From positions 1-40,860 of the IMG/VR virus record IMGVR_UViG_3300028840_000022: 40,860 bases of DNA; one strand, written 5' to 3'. This document shows positions 23,620 to 29,965 of this stretch, one piece after another. Within the stretch, counting starts at the first letter, position 1. Every line of letters starts with the position of its first letter. The notes beneath the pieces were generated by a model, which saw only the letters and a list, made by a program, of their open reading frames with translations, did no database searches and was not told the origin of the DNA. This DNA is from a virus. The translations under genes and the position numbers were made by a program.

Positions 23620-23835
23620 ATTATACCAAGGGATAGACAAGGATGATACCAAAGTATGTAATGTTATCAATGGGGTAGCATTGGTGAGACTAAGGTATGT
23701 GCATTTCCCATATGCAATACCTAAGCTATACCAAAGCTGTACCAAAGCCAGCCAAGCAACACCAAAGGATAGCCAAGGTAAGACTAAAGGGTAGGGTACC
23801 CAACTTTTTGCTGTATCCTTAGGGGTAGCCAAGGG
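23620..23835. repeat. Helically phased CCAAAG-like repeat array
   Basis: Copies of C(C/T)(A/T)A(A/G)G begin at 23720, 23731, 23742, 23752, 23762, 23773 and 23784, with intervals of 10 or 11 bp, one DNA turn each. More copies at 23626, 23637, 23649, 23690 and 23829 extend it. A longer unit, CCAAGGGATAGACAAGG (23626) and CCAAAGGATAGCCAAGG (23762), is repeated with 15 of 17 identity. Same-face spacing suggests cooperative protein binding or DNA bending, as in origins and control regions. Confidence 0.75.
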
Positions 23836-23897
23836 GGGCCACGGGGCATCCGCCTGTATGTACAATGCACCTACAAATTTTCTCACTAAAATTTTCC

Positions 23898-23943
23898 ACA
23901 TGCAAAAAACAAAAGCACACCAAGGTTTTACCCAAAGTGTGCT
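23898..23943 (-). terminator. Terminator-like hairpin in the leftward leader (attenuator candidate)
   Basis: On the minus strand AGCACAC (23943-23937) and GTGTGCT (23920-23914) form a 7-bp stem with a 16-nt loop that contains a 3-bp inner GGT/ACC pairing, followed by TTTTGTTTTTT. It lies about 90 nt after the expected start of the main leftward transcript and upstream of all leftward genes, so it could end a short RNA unless read through. Confidence 0.65.
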
Positions 23944-24034
23944 CTACAACCATACATAGGCTGATCTGTAGTTGTCCTTAGTTAGCTAATAAGAATAATA
24001 ATACTATAAGTAATATATACTCCCCGTAACTACC
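23902..24034 (-). ncRNA. Possible short leader RNA (about 130 nt)
   Basis: Bounded by the leftward consensus promoter (-10 at 24046-24041) and the terminator-like hairpin with T-run. It has no ORF of note. It may be a stable small RNA made early, or the terminated form of an attenuated leader. This rests only on promoter and terminator placement. Confidence 0.4.
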
Positions 24035-24040
24035 AAAGTT

Positions 24041-24069
24041 ATTATACCATACTTTGTCTAACTTGTCAA
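24041..24069 (-). promoter_or_regulatory. Main leftward sigma70 promoter
   Basis: TTGACA (24069-24064), 17 bp, TATAAT (24046-24041): 12 of 12, with TGG before the -10 (extended -10) and spacer AAAGTATGG. It faces away from the rightward promoter 50 bp upstream and drives the leader and early, replication-type genes. Confidence 0.9.
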
Positions 24070-24118
24070 GCTTTACCTTACGTAAACTAACTTTTTTTTA
24101 TTTTATTGAAATTAATGC

Positions 24119-24147
24119 TTGACATTTGTTTTAAAGTGTGGTATCAT
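24119..24147 (+). promoter_or_regulatory. Main rightward sigma70 promoter
   Basis: TTGACA (24119-24124), 17 bp, TATCAT (24142-24147), with TGG before the -10 and spacer AAAGTGTGG, nearly the same as in the leftward promoter. The expected start near 24154 leaves a 30-nt leader with GAAGAGG before the terminase small-subunit ATG. It drives the structural arm. Confidence 0.85.
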
Positions 24148-24183
24148 TCTATCTATGATTATTTTTATGAAGAGGCATGAACC

Positions 24184-24711
24184 ATGATGTTTTCTCCTAG
24201 ACAACTAAAGAATGCCAGTGGTAAGTTCTTCACTAAGAGTCTCTTCTATGAGTTATCTTACATACAACCTAAGCATTCAGTCTTTACCCTTAAAGACCAA
24301 GACATAGAGTTCGAAGGCAAACCTTTAGTTTCTTTTCCTAAACTTTATCTAGCTTTAGTGTCAGGTGATCCAACTGAGTACGAGTTCTCTCAAGTAGTCT
24401 TTGGGTCATGGGAGCACTGGCAAGCTATAGCTAAGTCACCTTTCGTTAAACCTTACATCACTAAACTCCGCAAGGAAGTAGAGGTAAAGGTGAGGTCAGA
24501 CGCTATCAAGGCTATAGCTGAGGAGATGAAGTCAAACGGAAGGAGTTCCTTTAGTGCAGCTAAGTTACTCTTAGAAAAGGGTTGGCTAGATAAAGAAACA
24601 GCATCTAAAGCTAAACAAAAACTAAAAGAAAAAGAAGAGGAAGAGATGAACAAGGAAGCTCTGTCTCTCCTCTCAGAGGATGCCAACAGACTAGGGATCA
24701 AGGTAAACTGA
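24184..24711 (+). CDS. Terminase small subunit
   Basis: A 175-residue protein and the first gene of the rightward arm. It has a VFTLKDQDIEFEGKPLVSFP segment, GDPTEYEFSQVVFGSWEHW, PFVKPYITKLRKEVEVKVRS and SSFSAAKLLLEKGW, followed by a Lys/Glu-rich helix. I recognise the DPTEYxFAxxxxxxWEHW ... ANKYLLEKxW pattern from small terminase subunits of marine podoviruses. It would recognise phage DNA and load TerL, which lies 6.8 kb downstream beyond the tail-fibre block, an unusually wide separation. Confidence 0.75.
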   Translation: MMFSPRQLKNASGKFFTKSLFYELSYIQPKHSVFTLKDQDIEFEGKPLVSFPKLYLALVSGDPTEYEFSQVVFGSWEHWQAIAKSPFVKPYITKLRKEVEVKVRSDAIKAIAEEMKSNGRSSFSAAKLLLEKGWLDKETASKAKQKLKEKEEEEMNKEALSLLSEDANRLGIKVN

Positions 24712-24712
24712 T

Positions 24713-25006
24713 ATGGCTAAGAGACCATCTATAACTAACATAGCATCTGGCTTTACATCGACGACAACACTTAATGCTAACTTTCAATCGTTGCAAGCTG
24801 GGTTCGATAATGTTATCTCTCTAGATGGTAGTACACCTAATGCTATGCAAGCTGACCTAGACTTGAATGGTAATGCTCTCCTGAACGTAAATGAAATATA
24901 CGTTAATGGAACGAACATCCTCAATATTCTAGATAATGTAACCGTAAGTACAGCTTCACCTTCAGGTGGCAACGATGGTGACATCTGGTTCAAAGTAAGC
25001 TCGTAA
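24713..25006 (+). CDS. Small tail-fibre-associated protein (97 aa)
   Basis: It starts AKRPSITNIASGFTSTTTLN, then NFQSLQAGFDNVISLDGSTP, QADLDLNGNALLNVNEIYVN. This N-terminal block is common in phage tail fibre and neck-fibre proteins, where it precedes beta-helical stalks. Here it is short and separate, so it may be an adaptor or trimeric stub. It is 1 nt after the TerS stop. Confidence 0.65.
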   Translation: MAKRPSITNIASGFTSTTTLNANFQSLQAGFDNVISLDGSTPNAMQADLDLNGNALLNVNEIYVNGTNILNILDNVTVSTASPSGGNDGDIWFKVSS

Positions 25007-25019
25007 AGGAAATACAATA

Positions 25020-25412
25020 ATGGCGGCTCTATCCGATCACGCAGAAAACTTAGTGCTTAACTGGTTGATGACTTCAGGGTCAGCAACTCGTCCTACAGCT
25101 TGGTATGTAGCTCTCTATACCTCTGCACCTAACGATGCAGGTGGTGGTACTGAATTGTCAGGCAGTGGCTACTCACGTCAATCTGTAGCGTTTACTACAG
25201 CCTCAGGTACAGGTGGTACAACATCTAACTCAGGTGCTGTGACATTTACAGCAGCAGGGGGAGACTGGGGTACAGTAACTCACATGGGTATTCACGATGC
25301 AGCATCAGCAGGTAATCTTATCTGGCATGGTTCTTTAGCTGCATCTAAAGATATATCAGACGGGGATACCCTTGAGTTTGCTATCGGTAATATCGACTTG
25401 ATTATAGCCTAA
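25020..25412 (+). CDS. Phage tail fibre/structural protein (130 aa)
   Basis: It has the pattern NLVLNWLMTSGSATRPTAWY, VALYTSAPNDAGGGTELSGS, GYSRQSVAF and a beta-rich end. I recognise the W(Y/F)VALxTxxPxDxxxGTExSGxGYARxxV family, annotated as phage tail fibre or structural protein in many phages. It sits in the fibre block with AAGGAAATACAAT as ribosome binding region. Confidence 0.7.
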   Translation: MAALSDHAENLVLNWLMTSGSATRPTAWYVALYTSAPNDAGGGTELSGSGYSRQSVAFTTASGTGGTTSNSGAVTFTAAGGDWGTVTHMGIHDAASAGNLIWHGSLAASKDISDGDTLEFAIGNIDLIIA

Positions 25413-25422
25413 GGTTTAAGTT

Positions 25423-26151
25423 GTGTCTCAGGGCTATCGTATCACAGAGGCTGGTGACCTCAGGGTATCTGAAGCCAGCGAAGACAGAATAACAGAACAG
25501 TTCGAAGTAGGGGAGGTTTCTCTATCTGCTTCTGGTTCTTTGTCTGGTGATGCAGACGCAAAGCGTCAAGCATCCTCTAGCTACACAGCAACTGGCTCAG
25601 TTAGTTTTACAGGTACACTAAAAGCTAAAGGTTCGACAAGCCTAACATCCACAGGCACACAAACAGCAGATGCCGATTTAAAAGCTAAGGGTGTAGTATC
25701 TCTAACAGCTACTGGTTCACAGGTCTCCCTAGGCATACGTAAGAGACCTGCCTCATCTAGTCTGTCAAGTACAGGTACTATAACTTCAGAAGCTGGCTTT
25801 AAGTTTATAGGAAACTTCTCAGGTTCTAGCACTGGTTCTCTAGCTAACTCAGTTGACTACACACTAAGTGGTGTCTTCGATACTAACTTAGAGGGTATCA
25901 GACTAACAGAGTCAGGTGACACTAGAATAACCGAAGACGGTGACACAAGAATTACTTTTGGTATTAACCCTAGCATTGTTTATGGAACTCTAGTAGCTCT
26001 AGGTACTGAGATTGAGTTCTCAGCTATAGCTTACATAAAAGAAAGAGGAGCTTGGAGAACATTTGATCCTTATGTTAAGTTTAATGATCTATGGGATGAA
26101 CCTCAAGCAATCTACAAAAAAATCGGTAATAACTGGAAGAGAGTCTACTAA
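25423..26151 (+). CDS. Repeat-rich virion surface protein, GTG start
   Basis: A 242-residue protein starting at GTG 25423 with AAGG upstream. The first ~150 residues are Ser/Thr/Gly-rich with an approximately 18-20-residue repeat (S-x-T-(A/S)-T-G-(S/T)-x); the ends carry RITEAGDLRVSE and RLTESGDTRITEDGDTRITF, an R(I/L)TExGDxR motif repeated as a beta-turn ladder. The C-terminus (AWRTFDPYVKFND, WDEPQAIYKKIGNNWKRVY) is like that of other marine phage fibre proteins. It is probably a fibre or decoration protein. Confidence 0.6.
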   Translation: MSQGYRITEAGDLRVSEASEDRITEQFEVGEVSLSASGSLSGDADAKRQASSSYTATGSVSFTGTLKAKGSTSLTSTGTQTADADLKAKGVVSLTATGSQVSLGIRKRPASSSLSSTGTITSEAGFKFIGNFSGSSTGSLANSVDYTLSGVFDTNLEGIRLTESGDTRITEDGDTRITFGINPSIVYGTLVALGTEIEFSAIAYIKERGAWRTFDPYVKFNDLWDEPQAIYKKIGNNWKRVY

Positions 26152-26393
26152 TGGCTAACATAAAAATATCTCAGTTGCCAGCAGCTAGTGCAGCTTCTGG
26201 TACACAAGAGTTCGAAGTAAATGACAGTGGTACATCTAAGAAAGTAACAGGTGCTCAACTTCTGTCTTACATTGATAACAACCACACCCACACACTATCT
26301 GAAATCACAGACGCAGGTACAGCAGCAGCATCAGCTAGCACTGACTTCGAACCTGCTGGCACAAGTGTTGCTTTAGCAATTGCGTTAGGATAA
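26151..26393 (+). CDS. Small fibre-associated protein (80 aa)
   Basis: It starts ANIKISQLPAASAASGTQEF, then EVNDSGTSKKVTGAQLLSYI. The KISxLPAAxxxxGxxxFEVNxSGTSxKVT block is common at the N-terminus of phage fibre proteins, where it may attach to the tail. The rest is Ala/Thr-rich. It overlaps the upstream stop (TAATG). Confidence 0.65.
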   Translation: MANIKISQLPAASAASGTQEFEVNDSGTSKKVTGAQLLSYIDNNHTHTLSEITDAGTAAASASTDFEPAGTSVALAIALG

Positions 26394-26397
26394 TCAA

Positions 26398-26742
26398 ATG
26401 GCAAATACATTCAAAGTTGTAACCAAGGCAGGGGTAACAACGCTTGACGACATCTATACTGTAGCTGCCTCTACAACCACAGTTGTTATTGGTCTGGTCT
26501 TAGGTAACACCACAGGCAGTCAGGTAACAGCTACCGTCACCCTGTCATCCGACACGGCAGGTCGTGCAGGTAACAACGATGAAGCAAACCAAGATGTAGA
26601 GATTGTGACTTCAGTACCTATTCCAGCTAATTCATCTCTGTCTGTGTTAGATGGTAAGATCGTCATGGAAGCAACAGACATCCTTAAAGTCTCAGCCTCT
26701 GGCGCAACTGATGTTATCCTGAGTATCTTGGAGCAAACCTAA
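26398..26742 (+). CDS. Virion structural protein (114 aa)
   Basis: A beta-rich, Thr/Val/Ala-rich protein: FKVVTKAGVTTLDDIYTVAA, VVIGLVLGNTTGSQVTATVT, then VPIPANSSLSVLDGKIVMEA, DILKVSASGATDVILSILE. I know this sequence type from tail-side structural proteins in marine phages, where it may form a small beta-sandwich trimer. No enzyme motif is seen. Its stop overlaps the next start (TAATG). Confidence 0.6.
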   Translation: MANTFKVVTKAGVTTLDDIYTVAASTTTVVIGLVLGNTTGSQVTATVTLSSDTAGRAGNNDEANQDVEIVTSVPIPANSSLSVLDGKIVMEATDILKVSASGATDVILSILEQT

Positions 26743-27668
26743 TGAGCGGTTACTTAGGCACAAAAGCTGTTCTCCTCAGCACAACCAGCGCAACCGTTGG
26801 TGGAGATAGCACAGTCGGCGGTGATCTGACCGTAGACACCAACACGCTTTACGTTGACAGTACGAACAATCGGGTTGGCGTGGGGACTGCAAGTCCAAGC
26901 AATCCCTTTCAAGTTGGCACATCTGATCTGATTGTCGACAGCAGCGGTAACTTGCTGGTGGGTAAGACGAGTGCAAACGGAACAATAGCTGGATGTGAAT
27001 TAAGAGAAACTGGTAATATAGTAGCTACTAGAAGTGGTGGTAATCCAATTCAATGTCGCAGATTGACTGACGATGGCAGTTTAATTGATTTCCTTAAGGA
27101 CACTACCGCTGTGGGGAGTATTGGGTCAGAAGGCGGGAACAGCCTGTATATTAACTCAGGCGACACGGGCTTGAGATTTTCGCCCGCTAGCGATGCTATT
27201 CTGCCAGCTTCAAACAACGGTGCTGCAAGAGATAATGCAATTGATCTTGGAACATCTGGCGCACGCTTCGATGACATCTACGCCACCAACGGCACCATCC
27301 AAACCTCTGACCAAAACGAAAAACAACAGATTGCATCACTGACAGATGCAGAGATGACAGCAGCCAAGGCAATCAGCAAGCTATTCAAAACCTTTAAGTG
27401 GAACGACAGTGTTGCTGAGAAGGGTGACGCAGCACGAACACACACAGGTGTTATTGCTCAGGAAGTAGAGCAAGCAATGACTGATGCAGGGTTGAATGCT
27501 GGCGATTATGCTTTCTTTATCTCATCTGATTGGACAGACGAAGAAACTGGTGAAGAACGCAACCGCAAGGGTATTCGTTATCCTCAGTTGATGTCATTCA
27601 TTGGTGCTGCAACAGAACAACGACTGACTTCTATTGAAGCAAGACTAGACGCACTGGAGGGTAACTAA
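26742..27668 (+). CDS. Tail fibre with C-terminal S74 intramolecular chaperone
   Basis: A 308-residue protein. The N-terminal part has beta-helix repeats (TVGGDLTVD, NNRVGVGTASPSNPFQV, DSSGNLLVGKTSA) typical of trimeric fibres. The C-terminal ~110 residues are a peptidase S74 chaperone: IQTSDQNEKQQI with the Ser-Lys dyad, AISKLFKTFKWND, HTGVIAQEVEQAM and a final coiled coil (EQRLTSIEARLDALEG). S74 domains help trimer folding and then cut themselves off. From about here the DNA looks richer in C/G-ending codons than the backbone genes. Confidence 0.85.
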   Translation: MSGYLGTKAVLLSTTSATVGGDSTVGGDLTVDTNTLYVDSTNNRVGVGTASPSNPFQVGTSDLIVDSSGNLLVGKTSANGTIAGCELRETGNIVATRSGGNPIQCRRLTDDGSLIDFLKDTTAVGSIGSEGGNSLYINSGDTGLRFSPASDAILPASNNGAARDNAIDLGTSGARFDDIYATNGTIQTSDQNEKQQIASLTDAEMTAAKAISKLFKTFKWNDSVAEKGDAARTHTGVIAQEVEQAMTDAGLNAGDYAFFISSDWTDEETGEERNRKGIRYPQLMSFIGAATEQRLTSIEARLDALEGN

Positions 27669-28129
27669 TGTCAAGCTATATCGGCACAATACCCACGCCA
27701 CAGGCTACCCAGACACGGCAGACGTTTACAGCCACGTCAGGTCAGACCACATTCACGACTGTAGGTTTTGTCGATAAGTTTCTCGACGTGTTCCTAAATG
27801 GCGTGAAGCTGGTCTATAACACAGACTTTACAACATCAGGCGGCAATCAAGTTGTCCTCACTTCTGGTGCTGCAACAGATGATGTCTTGGATGTTATCTT
27901 GTACACTGCCAACACTGACACGGTAAGTAACGGCGGCAGATACAAAGGTGAACGTGGGACTGTGGGGGCTTCGGCAGCGGCTGGAGACATTTTCAGAGTG
28001 CATGAACAGCAACTTGATACCAATGTCACAATAGACGCAACTGAGAATGCACTTGCGGCTGGTCCTCTTACGGTGGCCTCTGGCGTCACTCTCACCGTCA
28101 CAACAGGGGGGAACTTGAGCATTGTCTGA
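27668..28129 (+). CDS. Tail fibre protein (153 aa)
   Basis: It starts SSYIGTIPTPQATQTRQTFT with ATSGQTTFTTVGFVDKFLDV, FLNGVKLVYNTDF and an end TVASGVTLTVTTGGNLSIV. The RxxFTATxGQTxFxxxGYVDVFLNGxKLxxxDF block is widespread in marine phage tail fibres, and the final VxxGxTLTVxxGxxL strand is a common fibre tip repeat. It overlaps the next gene by 8 nt. Confidence 0.75.
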   Translation: MSSYIGTIPTPQATQTRQTFTATSGQTTFTTVGFVDKFLDVFLNGVKLVYNTDFTTSGGNQVVLTSGAATDDVLDVILYTANTDTVSNGGRYKGERGTVGASAAAGDIFRVHEQQLDTNVTIDATENALAAGPLTVASGVTLTVTTGGNLSIV

Positions 28130-28484
28130 TATACGAGTAGATACAATTAGTGCAGCCAACGGGACTGGCCCTGTTACGCTGACTAAGCAGAGTGCTCCAA
28201 AAGCACAAGTAAACTTTGACGGTAGCTCAATAGCTATTAACACAGGTAGTTTAAATATTTCTTCCGTCACCGACGATGCTACGGGTAAATACACACCTAA
28301 TTTTACAAACAGTTTTGATGCTGTTCCAAGCGCTACGGGTGGTATGACTGTTGCTAACTATCCAGGTTTAATGAGGGTCAATCCAGCTACAGGGAGCTGT
28401 CAGATTTTTTGTTCAACGTCTTACTCTAGCACTTACCTTGATAGCTCAGATACGTCCATTCAATGTTGTGGAGACCTAGCATGA
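28122..28484 (+). CDS. Tandem tail paralogue 1 (120 aa), TTG start
   Basis: The best start is TTG 28122, overlapping the previous stop, with GGGGG ten bases upstream; no ATG is near. The product starts SDIRVDTISAANGTGPVTLT, then KAQVNFDG, GSLNISSVTDDATGKYTPNF and ends CGDLA. It is the first of three tandem paralogues sharing xLN(I/V)SS(L/I/V)TDxxxG(K/R)xxxxF(S/T)N and a G(D/E)LA end. These are probably receptor-binding tip or decoration proteins. Confidence 0.6.
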   Translation: MSDIRVDTISAANGTGPVTLTKQSAPKAQVNFDGSSIAINTGSLNISSVTDDATGKYTPNFTNSFDAVPSATGGMTVANYPGLMRVNPATGSCQIFCSTSYSSTYLDSSDTSIQCCGDLA

Positions 28485-28852
28485 GTACACTAACGGTCAC
28501 TAACATCAAAGCCACAGGCGAAACAGCTAGTCGTGCAGTCTCAGGGGTTGCGGCGGCTTGGTGTAATTTAAACTATTCTACAGCATCTATAGCGGACAGC
28601 CATAACATTTCTAGCATCACTGATAATGAAGTTGGCAGGTTTTCAGCATCATTTTCTAACGCACTAGCAAATGCTTTATATGCTTCATCTGGGTCTAGTC
28701 GTTTTAATTTAACAGATGCGGATATATCTAACAGAAGTGTCAACTACCAACCTGCGTCTGGCAGCGTAAGTATTGTATCTTTTAGAACAGATACAGGTGC
28801 TTTAACAGACGATCAGGGTGTTGACAGTAAATTCCACGGAGACTTAGCATGA
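28481..28852 (+). CDS. Tandem tail paralogue 2 (123 aa)
   Basis: ATG 28481 overlaps the stop of paralogue 1 (ATGA). The product starts STLTVTNIKATGETASRAVS with AAWCNLNYSTASI, DSHNISSITDNEVGRFSASF and ends HGDLA. The central block matches both neighbours while the distal halves differ, as expected for duplicated binding proteins under diversification. Confidence 0.65.
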   Translation: MSTLTVTNIKATGETASRAVSGVAAAWCNLNYSTASIADSHNISSITDNEVGRFSASFSNALANALYASSGSSRFNLTDADISNRSVNYQPASGSVSIVSFRTDTGALTDDQGVDSKFHGDLA

Positions 28853-29214
28853 GTACACTAAACGTATCAAACATCTCCGATGGCACAACAACCGTAGGCA
28901 CTGGTTATGTCGTCAATGGGTCGGCTAAGGCTTGGGTGACACATGAAGCTGCTACAACTGTGCAAGACAGTCTTAACGTTAGCTCACTAACAGATACTGC
29001 GACAGGGAAAACAGCGGTTAATTTTAGTAATTCTTTTGGTGCTAAAAATTATGCTACAAGTATTTGTCAAATGAGGAGTAGCGGGTCTAATTCTGAGTAT
29101 GAAGACAATGGAATAGCCGGAAACGCTTCTAATGTGAACGTTGTTTTTACAAGCGGTACTTCCTTTGCGGATACCAACCACGCAAGCATTATTTCTATTG
29201 GAGAACTCGCATGA
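28849..29214 (+). CDS. Tandem tail paralogue 3 (121 aa)
   Basis: ATG 28849 overlaps the stop of paralogue 2 (ATGA); its 5' end (ATGAGTACACTAA) is the same as that of paralogue 2 at DNA level. The product starts STLNVSNISDGTTTVGTGYV, then AKAWVTHE, DSLNVSSLTDTATGKTAVNF and ends IGELA. It is the third copy of the same domain. Confidence 0.65.
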   Translation: MSTLNVSNISDGTTTVGTGYVVNGSAKAWVTHEAATTVQDSLNVSSLTDTATGKTAVNFSNSFGAKNYATSICQMRSSGSNSEYEDNGIAGNASNVNVVFTSGTSFADTNHASIISIGELA

Positions 29215-29618
29215 CGCATCTCTGGGAACGCCTACTAGAAGCCAAGTCACGCTTGAAGCCTGTGCAGTCTAAGTACCGTGTGCTGTTTGAAGACCCACGG
29301 GAACCAGACGCCCCTGCCAAGGTGCTTGTCCCTGATCCAAACTTTCTGGCAGCTGGTCTGGCTGGCGGTTACCTCAGTCCAATTGAGACATATCTACGTG
29401 ACCGTGACGTGCCTGACGGAGAGCCGAAAGAGCATCCATATGCAGAGCCTATTGGTCCCCAAGACGAAGAGACACTTATCGAATATCTCATTCAAAAGGA
29501 TATCTGTCCAAGCATATGGAGAGACTACCAAGGCAACCGCACGATCCTAAAGATTGTGCCTGTTGAAATGATCCCTTCGGATCGGTCATTTAGAAACGCA
29601 TGGAGAATTGCACAATGA
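29211..29618 (+). CDS. Hypothetical protein of tail-fibre block (135 aa)
   Basis: ATG 29211 overlaps the previous stop (ATGA). The product starts THLWERLLEAKSRLKPVQSK, contains PNFLAAGLAGGYLSPIETYL and ends IPSDRSFRNAWRIAQ. The PxDRxFRxAW ending recurs in the next gene. Proteins of this type follow fibre genes in many phages and may help fibre assembly; I cannot name the function. Confidence 0.55.
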   Translation: MTHLWERLLEAKSRLKPVQSKYRVLFEDPREPDAPAKVLVPDPNFLAAGLAGGYLSPIETYLRDRDVPDGEPKEHPYAEPIGPQDEETLIEYLIQKDICPSIWRDYQGNRTILKIVPVEMIPSDRSFRNAWRIAQ

Positions 29619-29962
29619 CGACCTATATTAACATCAACGGAGATGTTCGTGATGCAGCATCTCTTACCGTTCCAACAGACCGCACCTTCCGTGGGGCTTG
29701 GTCATTCAACGGCAATGCTGTTGAAGTAGACATGGCGGCTGCACGTGACATCCACAAGGACAACCTACGTGCAGAACGTAAGCCACGCCTAGAAGCCTTG
29801 GACGTTGCTTATATGAAAGCACTAGAAGCTGGCACAGGTGCGGCTGAGATTGCAACCCAAAAGCAAACACTGCGTAACATCACAAATGATGCACGTATTG
29901 CAGCGGCAGCGACACCTGATGCACTCAAGGCATTGGACTTGGCTACCCTGTTGGGAGAATAA
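29615..29962 (+). CDS. Hypothetical protein of tail-fibre block (115 aa)
   Basis: ATG 29615 overlaps the upstream TGA (ATGA) and is preferred over an ATG at 29600. The product starts TTYININGDVRDAASLTVPT, with DRTFRGAWSFNGNAVEVD, then helices rich in Ala, Lys and Arg (AARDIHKDNLRAERKPRLEA and following). It shares PxDRxFRxAW with the gene upstream. This is a familiar tail-assembly-type protein in marine phages, with no proven role. Confidence 0.6.
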   Translation: MTTYININGDVRDAASLTVPTDRTFRGAWSFNGNAVEVDMAAARDIHKDNLRAERKPRLEALDVAYMKALEAGTGAAEIATQKQTLRNITNDARIAAAATPDALKALDLATLLGE

Positions 29963-29965
29963 GCT

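Larger units (their letters stand above)
23096..24183. other. Non-coding control region between the two arms (about 1.1 kb)
   Basis: I see no convincing gene here. From left to right it holds a leftward promoter (23,122-23,150); a stretch with short hairpins (TACCGT/ACGGTA at 23,375-23,392; CTTGTGC/GCACAAG at 23,462-23,510); paired GGATAG repeats; a helically phased CCAAAG-like array (23,620-23,835); a leftward terminator-like hairpin (23,898-23,943); an AT-rich segment (about 23,976-24,030); and divergent promoters. Everything between 24,034 and 23,096 would be a roughly 940-nt leader of the leftward transcript. It is a good candidate for the replication origin and early control region. Confidence 0.75.

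Noticed and set aside
23578-23901. A 107-codon minus-strand ORF across the repeat array
   Set aside because: It reads the CCAAAG/GGATAG array as a low-complexity hydrophobic, Trp/Leu-rich protein, has no good ribosome binding site, and lies inside what looks like a regulatory region.
23096-24183. CRISPR array
   Set aside because: The repeats are short (6-17 bp), degenerate and spaced by one helical turn, without regular 25-40 bp repeats and spacers; no cas genes are present.
27836-28294. A 152-codon minus-strand ORF in the fibre block
   Set aside because: It overlaps two fibre genes of the plus strand; the reading reflects the Thr/Gly/Val-rich codons of those genes. No minus-strand signals are present.
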